Under the pieces are notes generated by a model that made no database searches, was not told the origin of the DNA, and worked only from the letters and a program-made list of their open reading frames with translations. From Staphylotrichum longicolle (lineage: Eukaryota > Ascomycota > Sordariomycetes > Sordariales > Chaetomiaceae): a stretch of DNA of 64,000 nt. Of this stretch, positions 59,303-64,000 are shown piece by piece; positions within the stretch are counted from its first letter, which is position 1; every line of letters begins with the position of its first letter. Both the position numbers and the translations under genes were made by a program. The stretch spans positions 6,448,001 to 6,512,000 of the forward strand of contig JAHCVI010000001.1 of the NCBI GenBank assembly GCA_019096155.1, written 5' to 3'.

Positions 59303-61403
59303 CTACCGTATTACGATTTCCTGAAACGTACGGCCGGCAGTCGCTTCGCCATCTTGCTGGTTCTCTCGACTAACAAGCCCGGTCATCTCACCATAACAGT
59401 ACGCCTCCCTATAAGAAAGAGTGGTCAGCGGTTGAACAGCTTGGTCGCATCCTTTGATTTCTCAGCTTACCCAATGAACCGGTATCCTGCTCCGTTCTCC
59501 AGAGGCCTCAGAACACATGGCCCGCTCAGGCCGACCAACTTGGCAACAACGTCCCCTTCCTGCATGTGGTGGTTTCCGAGTCCCACATGGCCCGTGTCGA
59601 GGGCATACCATCGCCTCTCGCAGTACGCCTTGTGGACACTCTGACCCCAGTCGTTGTCGAACCCAAGGTCTCGGTACTCCATCGCCTTCTCCAACCGCAG
59701 CGCTTCCTCTTCGGGCGTGTCGTGCGGCATATTAATGGCATCCAGCCAGCCAAGATAGTTGTTGGTATACTGCTGCACCGAAATCTCCTTGTCCGCGATG
59801 GATTCGGGTAGGACCCCGCCCAACATGGTCATGGCAAACGCCTCGTCGGCCGCCTGGCCGGTCGGGTAAGAGGACACCATGCCCAGATACAGGTCCCGCG
59901 CTTCCCGCATGTTCCCGTGCTGGACGATGTCGCCGAAATGAGAATGAGGGCTCACGTAGACCGCTCGGCCGACAATTGTACCCCGTGCCCGAAGGGTGAA
60001 CGGGTCCGACAAAGTCTCGGCCTCCTCCTCCGTGTGTGCGCCGGCAGAATACTCATCCTGCCATTCTTCGAAATGGCTACCGATACCCCATTCGCATCCC
60101 CTCCCCAAATGCCGTCGCCAGTCGGGAACCCAGCTCGGCCAGTCGTCGGCTTGGGGCTCGGAATCATCCAAACAGCGGTAGGTGCTGCGTCGTGCGTGAA
60201 GCAGGATATCGAGATTCGCCTGGGACGGACGGGGCAAGGTGCCCTTGATGAGCATTCTTGCCGTATATGTAAATATGGCCCTAACATCCTTGGTGTAGTC
60301 CACTTCGAACCGGTCGCCCTGCCCATCAATGTCGACCTCGCTCAGCCCGAGGAGAGCGTACACCTTGTCTCGCGGGTTGGTTGCCTTCCTGCTTCGGAAT
60401 GCGGGGAGCAGTCGTTTTAGGTCCCATCCAAACGTGGGGGCGGTCTTTTGACCTAAGAGACTTGCGTATCTCTCGCTGCCCACTACGGTAGGTAGAGGTC
60501 GGTAATTATCAGCCAGCCGTGCCGTCGGTTCGAGCTTCAAACGAGACGGGGGGGGGGGGGGGAATCAAGGGGCAAAGATGATTGGAATCACATACAGCGA
60601 AAATTCCAGGTCAACTCCATACCAATGGTCAGGCCAATGCCGTCGACAGATCGTCGATGTCGCTCGGATATCGCGCCAGCTTTGTAATGGTACCATTGCG
60701 CTGCGCTTTTGACGAGGTCCCACGGGATGGAATGGGCGCCGCACATGACAACGGCGTCGCGGCTCGGCAGCATCTCCTGGACAATCCAGATGCGCTCAAA
60801 CCAGGGGCGGTCATAAAACTCGGAGAAAGCGTCCCAAGACGCCGTGTCGCTGAATGGAATGCCGAGATTTTCCGTCTCCTCGGCGCTCACTCTCTCGTAG
60901 GTTTGGAGAGACTCTGGGTGGTACCGCTCGTAATCCCAGAGGAACATGTCACCACTCATGTTTTTTGCAATGGTGCCAACTCGCGTGACCAAGTCGATGG
61001 CGAGGGGCGTCGAAGGGGTAGACTGTCCGAGATGTGCGACGACTCGACGGGCGCATTTGAAGATGGCGTTCATCTTCTTGACCTGCTGCGACCGCTCTTG
61101 GAGATCCTGCTGGTTGATGCATATCTGGTCCACCCACAGGGCGTTCTGCTCGCCAAGCCTGATGGTCTGGCGAAGCGCTTCCGCAAGCGTGGGAGTGATG
61201 TGGAGGATGGCGCCGTCGCACCTCAGAGGCACCGTGAATCCTGCCGTGCCCCAGACGTATGAGAGGGCCGAGTAGACAATGGGGTCTTCCCTGTCAAACG
61301 GAACGTGCTTGATGGAGGCGCACAGCTCGCCGTCTTCCGCGGTAGAAAGCGAGAGCAGGCGAATGTCGCCAGGCTCGAGAGGCGTGTAATTGTACGGTGC
61401 CAT
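59303..61403 (-). CDS. Heterokaryon-incompatibility (HET) domain protein
   Basis: HET-domain proteins trigger or regulate cell death after fusion of unlike hyphae; many members have no proven role. Exons 61403-60596, 60452-59471 and 59408-59303 give 631 residues. The HET domain covers about residues 40-215 with YSALSYVWG (44-52), ALWVDQICINQQDLQERSQQ (88-107) and WFERIWIVQEMLPSRD. The second half has KATNPRDKVYALLGLSEVDI, a usual continuation of such proteins. The last exon adds GEAYCYGEMTGLVSRE and ends EIVIR. No NACHT, WD40, ankyrin or prion-like partner domain is visible. The first intron (60595-60453) contains a 15-base C run on the coding strand. The first acceptor (TTAG at 60453) was chosen because it keeps phase. 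Confidence 0.9.
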
Positions 61404-62495
61404 TCTTTGATGTTTCTTTGAATGCTCCGGTGAAAGATGGGAGATGTGTACTCAAGACAGTCTCAAAGTTGGTATCAACAGGACCAGGGAAGTGAGGCAT
61501 CTTTCCCAGAAACTAACCGAACACTGAGATCTATAAACAAAAGCAACAATGGAGGCAGCTCGGTGCAGGATTCAAGCTCCACATTCAAGACGTTGCATTC
61601 TGTATGTATGGGCAAAGTGACAGCTGCAAGGTGAGGCTGTGCTAGGCAGCGGAGGAAGCCCAAGGCCCAACTTGATCCGTCTTCAGCCACTTAGAAGCTT
61701 CGAACCGAAACCGCGTTGAGCCAACTCCCGCAACGACCCCTCACTCTGTCTCGCTCAACCCATCTTCAGCCACCACTGCGCACCCAGAGGAAGGCAGCTC
61801 GGGCAGCTATACTCTAGTGTGCAACCGCACCGCCTCACCGCAGCCCCACGTGCTTTGCAGCCAGATCAACCAACGACCGCATTTTATGCCCTGCAGAGCT
61901 CCATTGGCTGCTTGGCCGCGGGGCCGCAAACGCGTTTGGTTGGCTAAGAAAGAGAATCCACAACACGTTCGTGGAACTGGTGGTCTAAGTTCCCAGTCTC
62001 TAGGATGTTTTTCACTTGCTTTCTGGGAAATATGGGCAAAGCGATGAACTGCCCATGCGTTAGACACGAGAAACACAAAAACACTGCTCCCCTGCCTTTT
62101 GACTCGTCATTTTCTTTTCCACTTTTCAGCAGTACGGGAATGCCACATCCCCGACTCCTAAACAGATCACCTACCTTAGGTCCTCAGCGGGGAAGTGACT
62201 TCAGCCCTCCACCTCGTCTCCAGCATGACGTGACATGTGTGACGTCAAGTAAATGCCCGGCACAGCTCTGTCGAATACGAACCGGTATTATATCACCGAA
62301 CCCCAACTATGGGATTTATAAAGTTCTGCGGCGTCCATCCTCCATCCCATCTTAAGTTTTCACATCCACCTACCTACCTAAACTCCTCCACCCATAAGTA
62401 CCGACGGTAGTGTTCTACCCAAACGCCTCCATCCATAATCACCACCCATATTTCCACGCCCATTTCAACCCAAATCTCTCGACTCTCAAGCAAAC
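61404..62495. other. Divergent spacer between HET and LEA-like genes
   Basis: About 1.1 kb with no gene recognised; holds two promoters. Direct CATCCACCTACCTACC-like pyrimidine stretches occur near 62366-62400. Confidence 0.55.
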
Positions 62496-62828
62496 ATGTC
62501 CAACCCCTTCCAATCCGAACTCGGGCGCGACTCCAAGGAGAAGACCAACCAGGCCAGCGCCGACACGCAGTCCGCCCTCGGAGGCACCGCGAAGGCGGCC
62601 ACGTCCACGGTCGGCAACACGGCCGCGGGCCTGACCAACACGCTCGGCGGCGTGGTCGGCGCCGCCACCCGCGGCCTGGGCCAGACGACCAACAGCGCGA
62701 CGGGCGGCGCCACGAAGCCCCTGGGCGATGCCCTCGCCAATATCGGCGCCGGGGTGGAGAACGCGGGGAAGGACATTGGGGAGGGCGGCAAGAGGGCTGG
62801 GGAGTGGAAGGGGCCTTCTGAGCGCTGA
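62496..62828 (+). CDS. Small LEA-like/stress-type hydrophilic protein
   Basis: Intronless, 110 residues, Gly/Ala/Thr-rich and almost without hydrophobic core residues. It starts MSNPFQSELGRDSKEKTNQA, carries repeated TxxGGxxxxA elements (GGTAKAATSTVGNTAAG, GGVVGAATRGLGQTT) and ends GGKRAGEWKGPSER. This resembles fungal LEA-like or conidiation/stress-induced small proteins by composition. The upstream region is pyrimidine-rich, as in strongly expressed fungal genes. No enzymatic motif; a desiccation or stress role is inference. Confidence 0.7.
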   Translation: MSNPFQSELGRDSKEKTNQASADTQSALGGTAKAATSTVGNTAAGLTNTLGGVVGAATRGLGQTTNSATGGATKPLGDALANIGAGVENAGKDIGEGGKRAGEWKGPSER

Positions 62829-63063
62829 AGGGTGGGACGAGTACCGTTTGGATGAAGGATGACTTCTCGTTGATGAGGAAGATGTGCGTAATGTAGATGT
62901 ATGTATTTATTTGGTTATGAATCAACAGTCCTTTCCTAGCGTGTGCAATGTTCTGTATCCGTCAAGTTCGTCATGCCATGGAACCAAAAACGCCCCTATG
63001 ATGCAAATGCAAACCCGTGTCCAACTTGAACCACTTCCGTCTTATCCTTAACCCAGCCCCTAA

Positions 63064-64000
63064 TCACCACCCAAACTTCTCCACCGCGACCCTGACCTCC
63101 CTGCCCCTCCCAATCTCCTCGGCACACACATTCCTCACGGCCCTGTTCAACCCATCCGGCCCGGACACCACCACGCCCACCTCCCGCCCCTCCGCCGCGG
63201 CGCCCTCCACCCACCCGCCACGATCCCCTTCACATCCGGCCTCCCCGCCTCGGCGGTCGGCTCCGGCATGACCACCTCCAGCCCCCGTTCCCTCAACTCC
63301 TCCATCTGCAGCCCCGGCACCCACTCCCGATGCTCCCGCGCGTGCGTCACCCAGAGCAGGTGGACCCTTCTCTTTCTTAACTTTCGCTCGCTAATAATCT
63401 CATTATCCACAACCTTCCCATCTTCCTCTCCACCCTCCCCCCATCCTCCACACCACCAACCCCCCGCCCCACCCCATGACGATAATGCCCATCATCATCA
63501 TCACCATCCTCATGCAACAGCGCCCAGACGAGGGGGAACACCACGGCGATCCCGCTCCCGCCCGCCACCAGCACCGCGCACCCGGACGCCCGCAGCACGC
63601 CCAGCGCGCGCGGCGAGCCGTACGGGCCGTCCAGCCGGACGCTGACCCGCGCCGCCGGATGGGGCGCGCGGGAGTGGGAGTGGGAGTGGGAGCGTGCGTG
63701 GCGCAGCAGGTCGCGCGTGAAGCCGTCGTGGGCGCGGATGAGCAGGTTCAGCCAGGCGTGGGTACTTCTACTGTTCTCGTTGGCGCCATTGTCGTCGGTT
63801 TGGGGGCAAGGTGAAGAGGAGGAGGAGGGCGCGGCAGACGCGATGGTGAAGGGGTGGGTCTGCAGCGCGTGGGTGCGGCCGAGGCAGGGGACGGTGAGGA
63901 AGACGTGGTCGGCGGGGTGCCAGCCGTGGAGGATGGACTGGCGGTGGAACGGGGAGCGATTAGACGTTTCCGGTGGCGGCGGCGGGATGGACCAGTTGGC
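63064..64000 (-). CDS. Ferric-reductase-type flavocytochrome, C-terminal part, cut by window edge and frame-broken
   Basis: Partial gene running off the right edge; the N-terminal haem-binding TM part is outside. Visible on the minus strand are GWHPADHVFLTVPCLGRTHA then LQTHPFTIAS (FAD-binding, HPFT motif), RVSVRLDGPYGSPRALG (the GPYG NAD(P)-ribose/FAD motif), CAVLVAGGSGIAVVFPLVWA (NADPH pocket) and finally VVVSGPDGLNRAVRNVCAEE to the stop at 63064. The order matches FRE/NOX-like reductases that reduce Fe(III) or Cu(II) at the plasma membrane. The frame must step by one base near 63430-63450 and again near 63211-63219, both in G-rich runs. (SH)n repeats occur at about 63664-63690. Iron-uptake role is by family only. 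Confidence 0.82.

Noticed and set aside
1..64000. CRISPR array, bacterial-type operons, prophage or IS elements
   Set aside because: Spliced genes, fungal families and absence of regularly spaced repeats make these inapplicable.

Overview
This window is nuclear DNA of a filamentous ascomycete. The evidence is short spliceosomal introns (about 45-140 nt) with GTAAGT-like donors and CTAAC/CTGAC branch sites, a secreted AA9 lytic polysaccharide monooxygenase, a HET-domain protein, a fungal rhodopsin-type membrane protein, Zn2Cys6 and C2H2 regulators and GC-rich coding DNA. The mix fits a Sordariomycete, plausibly Sordariales/Chaetomiaceae; that lineage guess is inference. I find about 24 protein genes and one tRNA on both strands, with no operons, CRISPR or convincing mobile element.

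Layout. 0-20 kb: tRNA-Thr(AGU); AA9 LPMO (-); a single-pass membrane protein with a Cys-rich PAN/apple-like ectodomain (+); pyruvate dehydrogenase E1 beta (-); sterol 24-C-methyltransferase erg6 (-); splicing factor slt11/RBM22 (+); LYR-type mzm1 (-); ribosome-associated J-protein zuo1 (+); two tandem acetyltransferase-like genes (+); a short secreted tyrosinase (-). 20-39 kb: a large low-complexity coiled-coil protein (+); a 7-TM rhodopsin-domain protein (-); a 6 kb gene-free stretch; SRPK-type kinase (+); transcription elongation factor iws1/spn1 (-); nuclear-envelope Brl1/Brr6 protein (+). 40-64 kb: Zn2Cys6 regulator (+); three-finger polyQ C2H2 protein (+); secreted GMC oxidoreductase (+); MFS transporter (+); two small unknown proteins; HET protein (-); a small LEA-like protein (+); and the C-terminal part of a ferric-reductase-type oxidoreductase running off the right edge (-).

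Housekeeping genes for RNA processing (slt11, SRPK), transcription (iws1), mitochondria (pdb1, mzm1), ergosterol and ribosome-associated folding sit among accessory secreted or environment-facing genes (AA9, tyrosinase, GMC, MFS, HET, ferric reductase). I see no clear biosynthetic cluster.

The strongest unexpected signal is a set of conserved genes whose reading frame breaks inside a conserved domain with no room for an intron: slt11, zuo1, the Zn2Cys6 gene (several breaks), the ferric reductase, and probably the coiled-coil gene and the PAN-like gene. Most breaks look like one or two missing bases, several in homopolymers. Sequencing or assembly indels are the simplest explanation; real decay of essential genes is less likely. 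Other points of interest are in-frame introns of 120 nt (brl1) and 60 nt (Zn2Cys6), a 21-nt micro-exon (MFS), a 56-base T run, a 197-nt polypurine tract and a six-copy 15-nt coding repeat. I did not find a clearly new biological system.
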